NCBI RefSeq assembly: GCF_008329965.1
Contig: NZ_CP036150.1
Coordinates: 2,232,001 to 2,296,000, forward strand
DNA length: 64,000 nt
From: Oceanispirochaeta crateris
Lineage (GTDB): Bacteria; Spirochaetota; Spirochaetia; DSM-2461
Direction of reading: 5' to 3'
The position numbers and the translations under genes were made by a program. Position 1 is the first letter of the stretch, and every line of letters starts with the position of its first letter. Shown piece by piece: positions 1 through 9,356 of the stretch. The notes beneath the pieces are model-generated. The model did not search any database. It saw only the letters and a program-made list of their open reading frames with translations, and was not told the origin of the DNA.

Positions 1-684
1 ATCCGGATGATTACTCATGGCATAACGCATGGCCATATTTGGAGAACGGTATAAAAAGCCATCCCCCAGGGGTTTCATAGCAGTAATCCCAATGTTTCTT
101 TTCCGAGCAAATGGAAATATTTCATCTTTGATTTCAGGCAAATACATATCTTCAAGATAATTACACCATATTAAAATTAAATCGACGGGGAGAGCCGACA
201 TGCCCTTGATGTACATGGGCAAATTGTGACTACTAAGACCGATACCACCAATCAAGCCCTCTTCTTTTGCCTTTAACATTCCTTCCAGAGCCCCACCGGG
301 AGAAAGGATTCTTTCCAACTTGTCCTCATCAGGAACTCCATGGAAATAATAAAACTCGATATGATCGGTTTGAAGATTGGTAAGACTTGCTTCAATGTCC
401 CGCCGTATCTCCCTGGCCCCCTCAGCACCACTTTTGCTGCATAAGATAAACTGGTCTCTCCGCCCCTCTAAGACACGACCGAGTTTCTTTTCAGAAGCAC
501 CATCCCCATAGCTCCTTGCGGTTTCAATATAATTACCGCCGAACTGCTGATAGGCAGTCACAACCTTATCTATAATGTCCGAAGAAATTTCCACTTGATG
601 AAAGCCGCCGAGGGCTAGTTGGCTGACACTGTATCCAGTATTCCCCAACTGTACTTTTGGTAATACCATGTTCTGATTTTCCAT
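1..684 (-). CDS. Aldo/keto reductase, partial (C-terminus off the left edge)
   Basis: Open from an ATG at 684 to the window edge (228 codons, no stop). The protein begins with the usual AKR strand (LGNTGYSVSQLALGG). It has the catalytic Tyr in ETARSYGDGASE, the Lys in CSKSG and the His in FYYFHG, so the Asp/Tyr/Lys/His tetrad looks complete except that the usual Asp of DTA is Glu. Such enzymes are soluble NADPH-dependent carbonyl or sugar reductases. An AGAGAGGGGGA stretch just upstream supports the start. It is divergent from feoA. The substrate cannot be told. Confidence 0.85.
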   Translation of the reverse strand, partial: MENQNMVLPKVQLGNTGYSVSQLALGGFHQVEISSDIIDKVVTAYQQFGGNYIETARSYGDGASEKKLGRVLEGRRDQFILCSKSGAEGAREIRRDIEASLTNLQTDHIEFYYFHGVPDEDKLERILSPGGALEGMLKAKEEGLIGGIGLSSHNLPMYIKGMSALPVDLILIWCNYLEDMYLPEIKDEIFPFARKRNIGITAMKPLGDGFLYRSPNMAMRYAMSNHPD

Positions 685-832
685 CCATCCCCCTCTCTTA
701 AGACAACCCTTACATTATATCTTATAAAATACCGCCAATGAATATTTCTCTTGTTTTGTCCTTCATGCCCAAACCTCTTATCCATTTCAAGCCAAGAAAG
801 AAACAATTTATCGGATTTTTTTAAGAAGTTAA

Positions 833-861
833 TTGACATTAAAAAAATGGTTTGCTATTCT
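833..861 (+). promoter_or_regulatory. Sigma-70-type promoter for the feo block
   Basis: TTGACA at 833-838 and TATTCT at 856-861 are separated by 17 bp and lie upstream of feoA. The promoter is bracketed by an AATTGAC / GTCAATT inverted repeat (831-837 and 867-873) that could be a repressor site. This is seen in sequence only; no known metal box is matched with confidence. The rest of 685-983 holds nothing else I recognise. Confidence 0.5.
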
Positions 862-983
862 CATAGTCAATTATGGGTGCCTAACTATATTGAAACAACC
901 TACTTGCTGTTTTTTCAGGCAATTAAGAACACTGCAGGACAAAATTAGGCAATAGAAACTGGCAGCGAAATTCACAGGAGGTC

Positions 984-1283
984 ATGATGTTGTGTACAAC
1001 GGCAAATATTACTGAAAGTAGGGAAGTAAATCTGAATTTCGATAAAAATAAAACGCTCACCGATTCACCATCTAACTTAACAGAGGCGAAGATCAGCAAA
1101 GAATATATCATTAAAGATATTATCGCCGATGATCAGGATTTAAAAGATTTCCTGTTTACCCTCGGATGCTACAAGGGTGAAACAATTGCCCTTATATCCA
1201 TCCTCGCTGAAAATTATGTCATTACTGTTAAAGATGCCAGGTATAGCATTGATAGTGATTTAGCCAGGGCAATCAGGCTCTGA
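984..1283 (+). CDS. feoA: FeoA-domain ferrous iron transport protein A
   Basis: 99 residues. The C-terminal half (about 40-99) has the FeoA SH3-like pattern: a hydrophobic core, LGCYKGETIALIS, then a strand ending YSIDSDLARAIRL, as in family members that modulate FeoB. The N-terminal 35 residues are a polar extension not typical of FeoA. AGGAGG lies right before tandem ATGs at 984 and 987, and the second has better spacing. It is followed after about 90 bp by feoB, as in most feo operons. FeoA is a small cytosolic partner of FeoB in Fe(II) uptake. Confidence 0.85.
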   Translation: MMLCTTANITESREVNLNFDKNKTLTDSPSNLTEAKISKEYIIKDIIADDQDLKDFLFTLGCYKGETIALISILAENYVITVKDARYSIDSDLARAIRL

Positions 1284-1376
1284 ATCACTTAATACAGTAA
1301 TTTTCTAGAGAAATATAAATCAAAAATCTCAATAAAAAGATCTATGAGCCCGAGGTGGGCCATGAAGGAGAGTCGT

Positions 1377-3374
1377 ATGAACATAGCACTCACAGGGAAC
1401 CCCAATAGCGGAAAGACAACCCTGTTTAATGCCTTGACCGGTAAGAATGAACATGTTGGCAACTGGGCGGGGGTGACAATTGATCAAAAAGAGGGAAAGG
1501 TCAAAAAAAGTATCAGTAAATCTACAGACGAATTAACAGTCATCGATTTACCGGGAGCCTATTCTATGTCTCCTTTTACCTCTGAAGAGAGCATTACAAG
1601 TGATTTCGTTCTTCAAAAAAAACCGGATGTCATCATCAATATTGTGGACTCTACCAATTTGAGCAGAAGTTTATTTTTTACAAGCCAATTACTCGAATTA
1701 AAGATACCCGTTGTCATTGCGCTGAATAAGAGCGATTTGAGTAAAAAAAAGGGGACTGTCATAGATGTGCCTCTTCTGTCTCGGCTCCTCTCCTCTCCAG
1801 TCATTGAAACAACGTCTACCAAAGCCAATGATAACGGTCTGGAAGAACTGGTATCCAATGCCTTAACGGTCTTAGGAAGCACCCAGGCAGCACCTTTTAA
1901 GGGTATGTCTGAAAGCAATAATCGACAATCTGTTGAAGCTGATAATAAAGCGCGGTACAACTTTGTCAAAGAGATAATCAAGAAAGTCGAGATTCGTAAT
2001 ACAAAGAGTCATACTCAGACAAACCAGGATAGAGTCGATAGAATCATTGCGAACAAATGGCTTGGAATTCCAATTTTTGCCGCCGTGATGTGGGGCGTGT
2101 TCTCCATATCCCAAACTCTGTTAGGACCTTTACTGGCAGATATCCTGGTTGGCTGGATTGACGGCCTTTATGGCTTGATTGAAGGGCTGATGGGAAATGA
2201 GGTATCTCCTTTCCTAAAATCACTATTTCTGGATGGAATCATCGGAGGTGTCGGAGCAGTACTTGGTTTCCTCCCATTGATCATGATTCTTTTCTTCCTC
2301 CTAGCCCTTTTAGAAGATTGCGGTTATATGGCAAGAGTTGCCGTCGTGATGGACCGGTTTTTTAAACATGTAGGTCTATCCGGAAAATCAATCATTCCCA
2401 TGGTCATTGGTACCGGTTGTGCCATTCCGGGGATAATGGCCACAAGAACTATAAAAAACGAAAGACAGAGAAGAACAACAGCCATGCTCACCCCCTTTAT
2501 GCCCTGTGGTGCAAAGTTGCCTGTCATCGCACTCTTTGCCGGTGTATTTTTCAACGATGCTGCTTGGGTCGGCACTACCATGTACTTTATGGGCATAGGC
2601 ATTATAATCCTTGGAGCCATGATCATTGTCAGAATCACCGGTGAGAAAAATGCTCGGTCCTATTTCATAATGGAATTACCGGAATATCGAGTTCCCAGCC
2701 TAAAAAGAGCCACTGTTTCAATGTTTGCAAGAGCAAAAGCGTTCATAATAAAGGCCGGAACAATCATCCTTTTGTGTAATGCTGTAGTCCAGATAATGCA
2801 GACTTTCAACTGGCAATTTCAAATGATTCCAGAAGGTGCAGCAAGCACAAGTATCCTCGCCAGCATTTCATCCCCTTTTGCCTTCCTGCTCATCCCTCTT
2901 GGTTTTGGTGCCTGGCAGCTGGCAGCAGCAGCCATCACAGGTTTTATTGCCAAAGAAAATGTGGTTGGAACCTTGGCCGTTGTATATAGCATTACCAATT
3001 TTATTGATACGGAAGAACTGGCACTGATTTCCGGGAGTGCTGATATAGCCGGTATCATGGGCCTGACATCGGTTGCCGCCTTATCTTACCTGCTTTTTAA
3101 TCTGTTTACTCCTCCCTGTTTTGCAGCTATTGGTGCCATGAATGCAGAAATGGAAGACAACAAGTGGTTGTGGTCGGGGATTGGATTTCAGTTTGGTATG
3201 GGTTACGTAGTTGCATTTTTGACTTACCAGATAGGGACACTCCTGACGACTGGTTCTTTTGGACTGGGCTTTATTTATGGTCTCATTCCTACGGTTCTGC
3301 TCATAGGATACCTCATTTTCCTTATGAGAAGAGGTGATCAAAAAGCTGAATTAAAATTGAAAAAGAGCGCCTAA
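1377..3374 (+). CDS. feoB: Ferrous iron transporter FeoB
   Basis: 665 residues. The N-terminal G domain shows G1 GNPNSGKT (7-14), G3 DLPG (57-60) and G4 NKSD (117-120). A helical spacer follows, then a membrane part with two Gate regions, including the conserved Cys motif GTGCAIPGIMATRT and the paired PFMPCGAKLPV segment. FeoB imports Fe(II) across the inner membrane under GTP control. I chose the ATG at 1377 over an in-frame ATG at 1344 because GGAG sits 7 nt before it and the G domain then starts directly, as in the family. It is slightly short for FeoB (usually 700-770). The gene forms an operon with feoA and the Cys-rich peptide. Confidence 0.95.
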   Translation: MNIALTGNPNSGKTTLFNALTGKNEHVGNWAGVTIDQKEGKVKKSISKSTDELTVIDLPGAYSMSPFTSEESITSDFVLQKKPDVIINIVDSTNLSRSLFFTSQLLELKIPVVIALNKSDLSKKKGTVIDVPLLSRLLSSPVIETTSTKANDNGLEELVSNALTVLGSTQAAPFKGMSESNNRQSVEADNKARYNFVKEIIKKVEIRNTKSHTQTNQDRVDRIIANKWLGIPIFAAVMWGVFSISQTLLGPLLADILVGWIDGLYGLIEGLMGNEVSPFLKSLFLDGIIGGVGAVLGFLPLIMILFFLLALLEDCGYMARVAVVMDRFFKHVGLSGKSIIPMVIGTGCAIPGIMATRTIKNERQRRTTAMLTPFMPCGAKLPVIALFAGVFFNDAAWVGTTMYFMGIGIIILGAMIIVRITGEKNARSYFIMELPEYRVPSLKRATVSMFARAKAFIIKAGTIILLCNAVVQIMQTFNWQFQMIPEGAASTSILASISSPFAFLLIPLGFGAWQLAAAAITGFIAKENVVGTLAVVYSITNFIDTEELALISGSADIAGIMGLTSVAALSYLLFNLFTPPCFAAIGAMNAEMEDNKWLWSGIGFQFGMGYVVAFLTYQIGTLLTTGSFGLGFIYGLIPTVLLIGYLIFLMRRGDQKAELKLKKSA

Positions 3375-3447
3375 GCTCCAAAAATTCAAATAAGTGAATA
3401 CATCGGGGCTTTCGATAAGCCCTGGTTGTATTTTAAAGGAAAACAAA

Positions 3448-3597
3448 GTGGTCAATTTCATAGTCGCCCTGGTGATACTTATTATACTGTCTCTGGCAAT
3501 TACAAAGCTCGTCATAGAAAAACGGAGTGGTTCAAAGTGCGTAGGCTGCCCCTTAAGTAAGGGGAATGGGAAAAACGGTGGTTGCCACTGCGGGTAA
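3448..3597 (+). CDS. FeoB-associated Cys-rich membrane peptide
   Basis: 49 residues from a GTG at 3448 with AAAGGA 7 nt upstream. One N-terminal transmembrane helix (about 2-18) is followed by a basic stretch and a Cys-rich tail (KCVGCPLSKG...GGCHCG). This matches the small FeoB-associated Cys-rich membrane proteins found directly after feoB. An in-frame GTG at 3394 would add 18 residues, but that stretch contains a GGGCTT/AAGCCC hairpin (3406-3422), which argues for the shorter form. The tail probably handles Fe(II) or assists FeoB; the role is inferred. Confidence 0.8.
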   Translation: MVNFIVALVILIILSLAITKLVIEKRSGSKCVGCPLSKGNGKNGGCHCG

Positions 3598-3813
3598 AAC
3601 AGTTATCTTGATCTTTGAATGATGTGTAAAAATTCATATACAGTTCATTTTTAATTCATCCTTTTTGCACAAATCATATTACAATGGTTTTTGGCTTAGG
3701 ATAAAAACAAAGCAATTTTGGTATTAGACTCTCAGGTCTTGAGTTACAAAGATTCCAAGGCTATTGCTCGACTTTTTATATCTAGGTAACAGTTACAAAA
3801 GGAGAAACTGTTT

Positions 3814-4650
3814 ATGAAGAAAAAGAAAAGACGCTTGAGATCGGTTATTCAGATTCTTTTTTTTATCCTGATTGCCTTCATAGCCGTCAACCACACATTG
3901 TTGGAATCCGGAAAAGGGATTCCCCTCCTATCAGGAGCCTCTCTCCATGCGGTCTGTCCTTTTGGAGGAGTAGTCAGTCTATACCAACTGGCAACAAGCG
4001 GAACTTTTGTCAAAAAGGTACATGAATCAAATGTCATTCTCATGATCATCGTATTCAGTTCCGCCTTTTTATTGGGTCCACTGTTCTGTGGATGGATCTG
4101 TCCCTTTGGGTCTTTTCAGGAAATACTCGGCCGATTAGGAAAAAAACTATTCAAAAGAAGATTCAATCATTTCATCCCCTACAAATATGATAGGATACTC
4201 CGATATTTCCGCTATGTTGTTCTTATAATTGTCCTCATTCAGACGGCTCGTTCCGGACTGCTTATGTTTGCCAATATTGATCCATATTTTGCACTGTTTC
4301 AATTTTGGACCGGAGAAGTTACACGAATAGCCATCATAGCCCTTTTGGTGGTTATGGGACTGTCCCTGTTTGTTGAAAGGCCCTTCTGTAAATACGCCTG
4401 TCCCTATGGTGCCCTTCTCGGTCTCTTTAATCTGATCAGAATTGTCCCTCTAAAAAGAAATGTAAGCACATGCATCAACTGCAGTCGATGTGACAGGAGC
4501 TGCCCCATGAACATTTCCGTATCATCCCTGGAAGTCATAAGGAACCATCAATGCATCAGCTGTTTTCAATGCACTTCCGATGATGGAGTCTGTCCTATCC
4601 CTGGAACAGTAGAGTTCAGAACAGGAACCTTCAAGGAGAGTGATTCATGA
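3814..4650 (+). CDS. NapH/MauN-like polytopic 4Fe-4S membrane ferredoxin
   Basis: 278 residues with about five membrane segments. The conserved CP motifs are AVCPFGG, CGWICPFGS and CKYACPYGA, followed by a C-terminal cytosolic pair of clusters: CINCSRCDRSCP, and CISCFQC ending in a CP after a short insertion. This layout is that of NapH/MauN/CcoG-type quinol-linked electron carriers. Nap or Nos genes are absent; neighbours are the feo genes upstream and a partner gene overlapping by 4 bp. AGGAG sits upstream of the ATG. I infer a membrane redox module that reduces something in the envelope, possibly linked to iron; the acceptor is unknown. Confidence 0.8.
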   Translation: MKKKKRRLRSVIQILFFILIAFIAVNHTLLESGKGIPLLSGASLHAVCPFGGVVSLYQLATSGTFVKKVHESNVILMIIVFSSAFLLGPLFCGWICPFGSFQEILGRLGKKLFKRRFNHFIPYKYDRILRYFRYVVLIIVLIQTARSGLLMFANIDPYFALFQFWTGEVTRIAIIALLVVMGLSLFVERPFCKYACPYGALLGLFNLIRIVPLKRNVSTCINCSRCDRSCPMNISVSSLEVIRNHQCISCFQCTSDDGVCPIPGTVEFRTGTFKESDS

Positions 4651-5375
4651 GAGTGAAAGCTAAGATGGCGGCCATGATACTGCCACTGTTCTTCCTACTG
4701 GGAATCGGTTTGACCATTCTGACTGGCCAGTGGCAGACTGAGAGCTCAAAAGTCCCAGCCAAATTTAATGATGGAGAGTTGGCGGGAGAATATAATCCTG
4801 CAGATATTAGAGGTTCCTATACCCTGGGAGACCTTGAAAAGGCTTTTGGTATTCCCGTTGCCACACTGGCAAAAGCCTTTGGATTCTCCAACAGTGAGGA
4901 TCAGGCACAAGTAAAGGTGAAAGAATTTGAAGAGCTTTATGGACTGATTGACGGCAAAGAAGTTGGTACAGACAGCATGCGTTTTTTCATCGCTTTGTTC
5001 TTGGATAGACCCTATACAGCAGAGGAAGACACAGCCTTGCCTCAACCAGCCTTTAATATCCTGAAAAAAGAAACCAATTTAAGCGAAGAAGTCCTTTCCT
5101 CTATCGAAAAAAAAGTTGTATCACTTCTGGATACGCCCCATGCCTCTCCTGATTCACAGAATCAGGATGATAATGTTCTGCTGGAAATAAAAGGAAAGAC
5201 TCTGTTCTCAGAGCTGCTGGACCAGGGTTTGACAGAAGACCAGATAACAGCCGCTCTGGGAGGAATTCCCATGGGAGAGCCCAGTGTTTCAGTCAGAGAC
5301 TTCTGTGCCGATCAGGGAATCGAATTCTCAGCTGTCAAATCTGCCATACAAAAATTGCTGGATCAGCAGATGTAA
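4647..5375 (+). CDS. Membrane-anchored partner protein of the NapH-like ferredoxin
   Basis: 242 residues; the ATGA overlap with the ferredoxin gene implies translational coupling. There is an N-terminal signal anchor (about 6-24). Two related helical modules follow. The first begins EYNPADIRGSYTLGDLEKAF with an FGIPVATLAKAFG motif. The second begins KGKTLFSELLDQGLTEDQIT. The modules resemble segments fused to or encoded beside NapH-like ferredoxins in anaerobes; I recall no named function. No cofactor motif is seen. It is probably an extracytoplasmic scaffold or regulator for the redox protein (inference). Confidence 0.6.
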   Translation: MRVKAKMAAMILPLFFLLGIGLTILTGQWQTESSKVPAKFNDGELAGEYNPADIRGSYTLGDLEKAFGIPVATLAKAFGFSNSEDQAQVKVKEFEELYGLIDGKEVGTDSMRFFIALFLDRPYTAEEDTALPQPAFNILKKETNLSEEVLSSIEKKVVSLLDTPHASPDSQNQDDNVLLEIKGKTLFSELLDQGLTEDQITAALGGIPMGEPSVSVRDFCADQGIEFSAVKSAIQKLLDQQM

Positions 5376-5545
5376 TAGGCATCAAAAAGGACAATGATGA
5401 GAACCCGGAAAAATAGAATGTGAATAGAAATAACCACATGGTATGTCTAAATTTCACCTAGATTTATTGGAGGTCCTGAATCTAAGAGAGAGGATTCGGA
5501 CTCAAAGAGCCTAAAAAGCATTCAACACTACTCGGAGCTTTAAAA

Positions 5546-5860
5546 TCAGGAGAGTCTTTTTTCCAGCTCGGCTTTCAGTGACTCATAGGGATGGGCACCC
5601 TGAAGGCGCATCAACTGCTTTCCCTTATGAAACAACATGATTGTCGGGATGGATTGAATCGAATACTTAGAGGCTAAGGCTCCTCTTCTTTCTGTATTGA
5701 TTTTCACGGTGACAATGCGTCCCTTATACTCCTTTGCCAATTGAGCAATAACAGGACTAACCAGCTTGCAGGGTCCACACCAATCGGCATAAAAATCGAC
5801 CAGAACAGGCAGGTCGCTGGATTGTACCAAATCTTCAAAACTTGGTGGTAAAACGGCCAT
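5546..5860 (-). CDS. trxA: Thioredoxin
   Basis: 104 residues with the thioredoxin fold: VLVDFYADWCGPCK (active-site Cys28/Cys31), and cis-Pro in SIQSIPTIMLF. I chose the ATG at 5860, preceded by AGGAG, rather than the track-length ORF that starts 16 residues earlier, because the domain starts directly after it. It is a cytosolic disulfide reductase. The gene is monocistronic and lies opposite the small ORF at 6025. No thioredoxin reductase gene is in the window. Confidence 0.93.
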   Translation of the reverse strand: MAVLPPSFEDLVQSSDLPVLVDFYADWCGPCKLVSPVIAQLAKEYKGRIVTVKINTERRGALASKYSIQSIPTIMLFHKGKQLMRLQGAHPYESLKAELEKRLS

Positions 5861-6024
5861 AAACACTCCTATACATATAAAATACTTGCCCGGACCTGAT
5901 CCTGGCAAGTAAAGAATTTGAATTGTTCATGCTCTGGAACCTTCAGGGGACCTGGTGTACACTGATAAAGTAAATGTGGCACGACAGTGGCCCTGCGGAG
6001 AGTAGAAAAACAGAAGAGGTTGCC

Positions 6025-6309
6025 ATGACAGAAGAAGATTTGGAAAGAGTTAGCGGTGTTTCCCGCTACCATGAACGGATGTGGATACAACGGGATGAAT
6101 CTGGAAAAATCAAACAAGTTTTTGATGGTGATCTCAAACCCATCGAGACAATGATGCTCTACCGTTCCTTTGAATGTGAAACACAGGAAAACGGTTTCGT
6201 CTATAAAGGAGAATTTATTCCCCTTGAAGGTGCCAGAGAATATGCCAGGAAAAGGTCTCAGGGATATCAGAGGCGCAATTATGGACATACAATCGAAGAG
6301 GTACTGTAA
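6025..6309 (+). CDS. Small conserved-looking hypothetical protein
   Basis: 94 residues from the ATG at 6025 (AGAGGT upstream). Acidic N-terminus, rich in Tyr, Arg and Glu, with no signal peptide or membrane helix. I do not recognise the family. It reads like a compact cytosolic protein (MTEEDLERVSGVSRYHERMW, then a short beta-rich middle and a YARKRSQGYQRRNYGH basic stretch). An in-frame ATG at 5974 would lengthen it by 17 residues but has no good ribosome site. Neighbours (thioredoxin, GGDEF) give no clue. Confidence 0.55.
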   Translation: MTEEDLERVSGVSRYHERMWIQRDESGKIKQVFDGDLKPIETMMLYRSFECETQENGFVYKGEFIPLEGAREYARKRSQGYQRRNYGHTIEEVL

Positions 6310-6341
6310 GGCTTTTGATTCACACCTCCCATTTCATGAAT

Positions 6342-7424
6342 CTAGGATTCAACCCGGTTTCGCCCCTGCTGCTTACCAAATAAGAGGAGATCATCCGCTT
6401 GCTTAATGCTGTCTTCTATAGCCAGTAGTGGATCATAGGGGGCGACACCAAAAGTCATGGTAATGTGAGTACTGATATCTTGAGAACTGAAAGAGAAGGA
6501 TTCAATTCCCATCCTCAGCTTCTCCGCTGCGACCTTCCCTCCTGCAACGTCCGTATCAGGTAAAACAATCAGAAATTCCTCACCTCCCCATCGGCAAACA
6601 TGATCCTGTTTTCTTAAGGTCCGTTGCAAAATGGCAGCCACCTGCTTCAATGTATCATCCCCGTAGTTATGGCCATAACTATCATTTATCCGCTTAAAAA
6701 AGTCGATATCACCAAGAATGAAACAGCAGTGACTCTTATTCCTCAGCATTTTTTCTCTTTCACACTGTATCAGATCTATGATATCTCTTCGATTAGAAAG
6801 TGCCGTCAGGGGATCAATGCGGGAAGAATTTTCAAGTTCTTCATTTTTCAACCTCAACTGCCGTTCAAGATCCATGGCCGATAAACTGTAGGCCGAATAT
6901 AGAATAACAAATACTAAAAAAGTCAGGATCAGATTCATCAGAGTCAAATTTGAAAGAATAACAGTAGACAGGGGGTGTATAACAGGCCAGGTTCGAGAGG
7001 AAAAATACAAGATCAGCAGACATCCCAGCAAACTGCCCAGCAAACCCCTTCGATTCAGAGGAGAGATGATGCGATACACAAAAACCAGGGGAATCAAACA
7101 AAAGATATAGAGATAAAAACCGCTTTCCCACCCCAAATAGTAAGTAGCAAAATAAGCATGAGAAATAATTTCTATTAAGGTCAGGTTCAATACCAGCCTA
7201 TGAAACCGAAATCTATTGAAAAATATTGCAGAAACAAAGATCAGACAGCTTCCAATATTGACATATACCAGGGGAAGAACCTGCAGAAAAATAAAAAGTA
7301 CCAAGAAGCCCACATGGCCCAAAAGAGCCAGGAATACCGTATATCGCGAGGTCAAATATGCGGGATAAGACTGGTAATCTTTAATATTATCATCTGCCTT
7401 TATCATAGGCCTAAATAGTACCAT
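6342..7424 (-). CDS. Membrane diguanylate cyclase (GGDEF)
   Basis: 360 residues. The N-terminal half has about five to six hydrophobic helices (roughly 25-185), followed by a short linker and a GGDEF domain: DPLTALSNRR, GDIDFFKRINDSYGH and the active-site RWGGEEF at about 280. It makes c-di-GMP from two GTP. No clear RxxD inhibitory site is seen just before GGEEF. An alternative start is the ATG at 7406. It is divergent from the GGDEF-EAL gene at 7588; three c-di-GMP genes lie in a row here. Confidence 0.88.
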   Translation of the reverse strand: MVLFRPMIKADDNIKDYQSYPAYLTSRYTVFLALLGHVGFLVLFIFLQVLPLVYVNIGSCLIFVSAIFFNRFRFHRLVLNLTLIEIISHAYFATYYLGWESGFYLYIFCLIPLVFVYRIISPLNRRGLLGSLLGCLLILYFSSRTWPVIHPLSTVILSNLTLMNLILTFLVFVILYSAYSLSAMDLERQLRLKNEELENSSRIDPLTALSNRRDIIDLIQCEREKMLRNKSHCCFILGDIDFFKRINDSYGHNYGDDTLKQVAAILQRTLRKQDHVCRWGGEEFLIVLPDTDVAGGKVAAEKLRMGIESFSFSSQDISTHITMTFGVAPYDPLLAIEDSIKQADDLLLFGKQQGRNRVES

Positions 7425-7587
7425 GGGATTGATTTTTCAGGGCCACAAATTTTACAAACAGCAATTTAAAGAAATAAGACCCTCTAAAAAGAACTGTTCA
7501 CACTTCAAATTTATCTGTATGATTCTAATAGTGAGAGTATTATCGATTAGTTAGTATTATTTAAAAAAAAGAAGTAACCCACCACCA

Positions 7588-9348
7588 ATGAACACAGAAA
7601 AAGCAGAAAAGAGCATTTTCATTAAAATTGTCATCATCATGATGGCCGCCAGTGCCATTATGATGGTAAACACCGTCCTCAATTTCACAGTGAGAAGCCG
7701 GCCGACCATGGGTTATATCAGCTTATTATCCTCTGCCGCAATCTTATTATCCTGCCTGGATCTTATCATAAACAAAAAAAAGCAGAGAGCATTTCTCATA
7801 TCATTGATTTTTGTAACCCTCAATATTCTTGCATTCTACATTGATGGAAACATGAGGGAGGTGGCACTGGCATGGATACTGGTACTACCACTCATTGCGC
7901 ATTATACCCAAGGCCTAAAAAAAGGCCTGGTCTTCACTTACATCCTAATCCCGGGCAGCATCTCCTGTGTCTTAATCCGTAACTTTCTCACCGCCCATAC
8001 CATTTTCAAAACGGGGACTTATATTGAAGTGCTTGTCATCTATTCCATTGTAGCCTATATGACCTTTACTTATGAAAGAGCGGCTCAACAGAAAGAAAAG
8101 CTTATTCATACTCAATATTATTATGACAGCCTCACCTCTCTCCCCAATAGGAAAAAGCTGATTCAAGACATCAGCCTTTATGAACAAAAAACTTTGGTTT
8201 TAGTCAATATTGATGATTTTAAGGAAATCAATAACATCATAGGCATCACTGGAGGCGACATTGTTCTAAAGGAGATGGCTCAACGGCTGACAAGCCTGAA
8301 TCCTGATAATGAGTCGACCTTATACAAGCTACACGCCGACGAATTTGCTTTCCTGATACCCGGAGAACAGAGCAAAGAGGAAATGAAACTCCTTGCAGAA
8401 AAGATACAAACGATTATGGATATGGATATTGAGATTAAAGGAACTGCGATGATTGCCTCTATTTCCATCGGAATTTCCAACTATTCTGAAAGACTTTTCT
8501 CAACAGCAGACATAGCCCTCAGGACGGCCCGATTAAGAAAGCAGCCATTTACAATCTATAGCAACGAACTGGAAATGACCAAGAAATATGAGGAGAATAT
8601 CCACCAACTCTACCAAATTCAAAAAGGAATTCTAAATGACAGATTCCTTCCCTACTTTCAGCCTATTTATGATATCCACAGGAATAAGATACAGAAATTC
8701 GAATGCCTCATCCGTTTAGACGAGGAAGGGACTATCATTGAGCCAAAACACTTCCTGGATATCTCCAAGCGATCCAGAAAATATCCCTGGTTGACTAGAA
8801 TCATGGTGACAAAATCTTTTCAACACTTCGGTCCAACAGATCATGATTTCTCAATCAATCTGTGCCTTGAAGATATGATCAACCCTGAAACAACATCCCA
8901 TATTTACTCTGAACTGGAGTCCTTTGATATAGGGGAACGTGTCATATTCGAACTCCTTGAATCTGAAAGGATTGAGAGCCATCCTGAAGTATTTGATTTT
9001 ATTCAGAGGGTGAGAGAGTTTGGCTGTAAACTAGCCATTGATGATTTTGGTTCGGGTTACTCCAACTTTGAATATATTCTAAGAATGAAATTTGATTTTC
9101 TGAAAATTGATGCCTCTCTTGTCAAAAATGTTATCCAAGACGACAATGCCAGGATAATGATCAATACAATTGTAGAATTCTGCAAACAATTAAATATCAA
9201 AACCATCGCAGAATATGTATCAAGTAAAGAAATCTATGAAATGATCAGAGATCTAGGAGTTGACTTTGCCCAAGGCTATTTCGTTGGCATGCCTGAAGAA
9301 AATACAGAGAGAGACTACCCGATTTTTACCAGCGCGAGAGTTTTATAG
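7588..9348 (+). CDS. Membrane GGDEF-EAL protein, likely c-di-GMP phosphodiesterase
   Basis: 586 residues. About five to six N-terminal membrane helices (15-165) are followed by a GGDEF-like domain (YDSLTSLPNRKK, VNIDDFKEINN) whose catalytic loop is LHADEF instead of GGDEF, so cyclase activity is unlikely. The C-terminal EAL domain (about 345-580) keeps FECLIR (the EAL Glu), the Asn in FSINLCL, the Glu in FELLESE, DDFGSGYSN and the Lys in FLKIDASL, so it is probably active against c-di-GMP, with the GGDEF-like part as a GTP sensor. The ribosome site is weak (AGAAG). Convergent with the next GGDEF gene. Confidence 0.87.
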   Translation: MNTEKAEKSIFIKIVIIMMAASAIMMVNTVLNFTVRSRPTMGYISLLSSAAILLSCLDLIINKKKQRAFLISLIFVTLNILAFYIDGNMREVALAWILVLPLIAHYTQGLKKGLVFTYILIPGSISCVLIRNFLTAHTIFKTGTYIEVLVIYSIVAYMTFTYERAAQQKEKLIHTQYYYDSLTSLPNRKKLIQDISLYEQKTLVLVNIDDFKEINNIIGITGGDIVLKEMAQRLTSLNPDNESTLYKLHADEFAFLIPGEQSKEEMKLLAEKIQTIMDMDIEIKGTAMIASISIGISNYSERLFSTADIALRTARLRKQPFTIYSNELEMTKKYEENIHQLYQIQKGILNDRFLPYFQPIYDIHRNKIQKFECLIRLDEEGTIIEPKHFLDISKRSRKYPWLTRIMVTKSFQHFGPTDHDFSINLCLEDMINPETTSHIYSELESFDIGERVIFELLESERIESHPEVFDFIQRVREFGCKLAIDDFGSGYSNFEYILRMKFDFLKIDASLVKNVIQDDNARIMINTIVEFCKQLNIKTIAEYVSSKEIYEMIRDLGVDFAQGYFVGMPEENTERDYPIFTSARVL

Positions 9349-9356
9349 AATGCATA

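Noticed and set aside
615-839. 74-codon minus-strand ORF at the upstream edge of the aldo/keto reductase gene
   Set aside because: It is a shadow in another frame; the reductase frame from 684 has the family motifs and a ribosome site.
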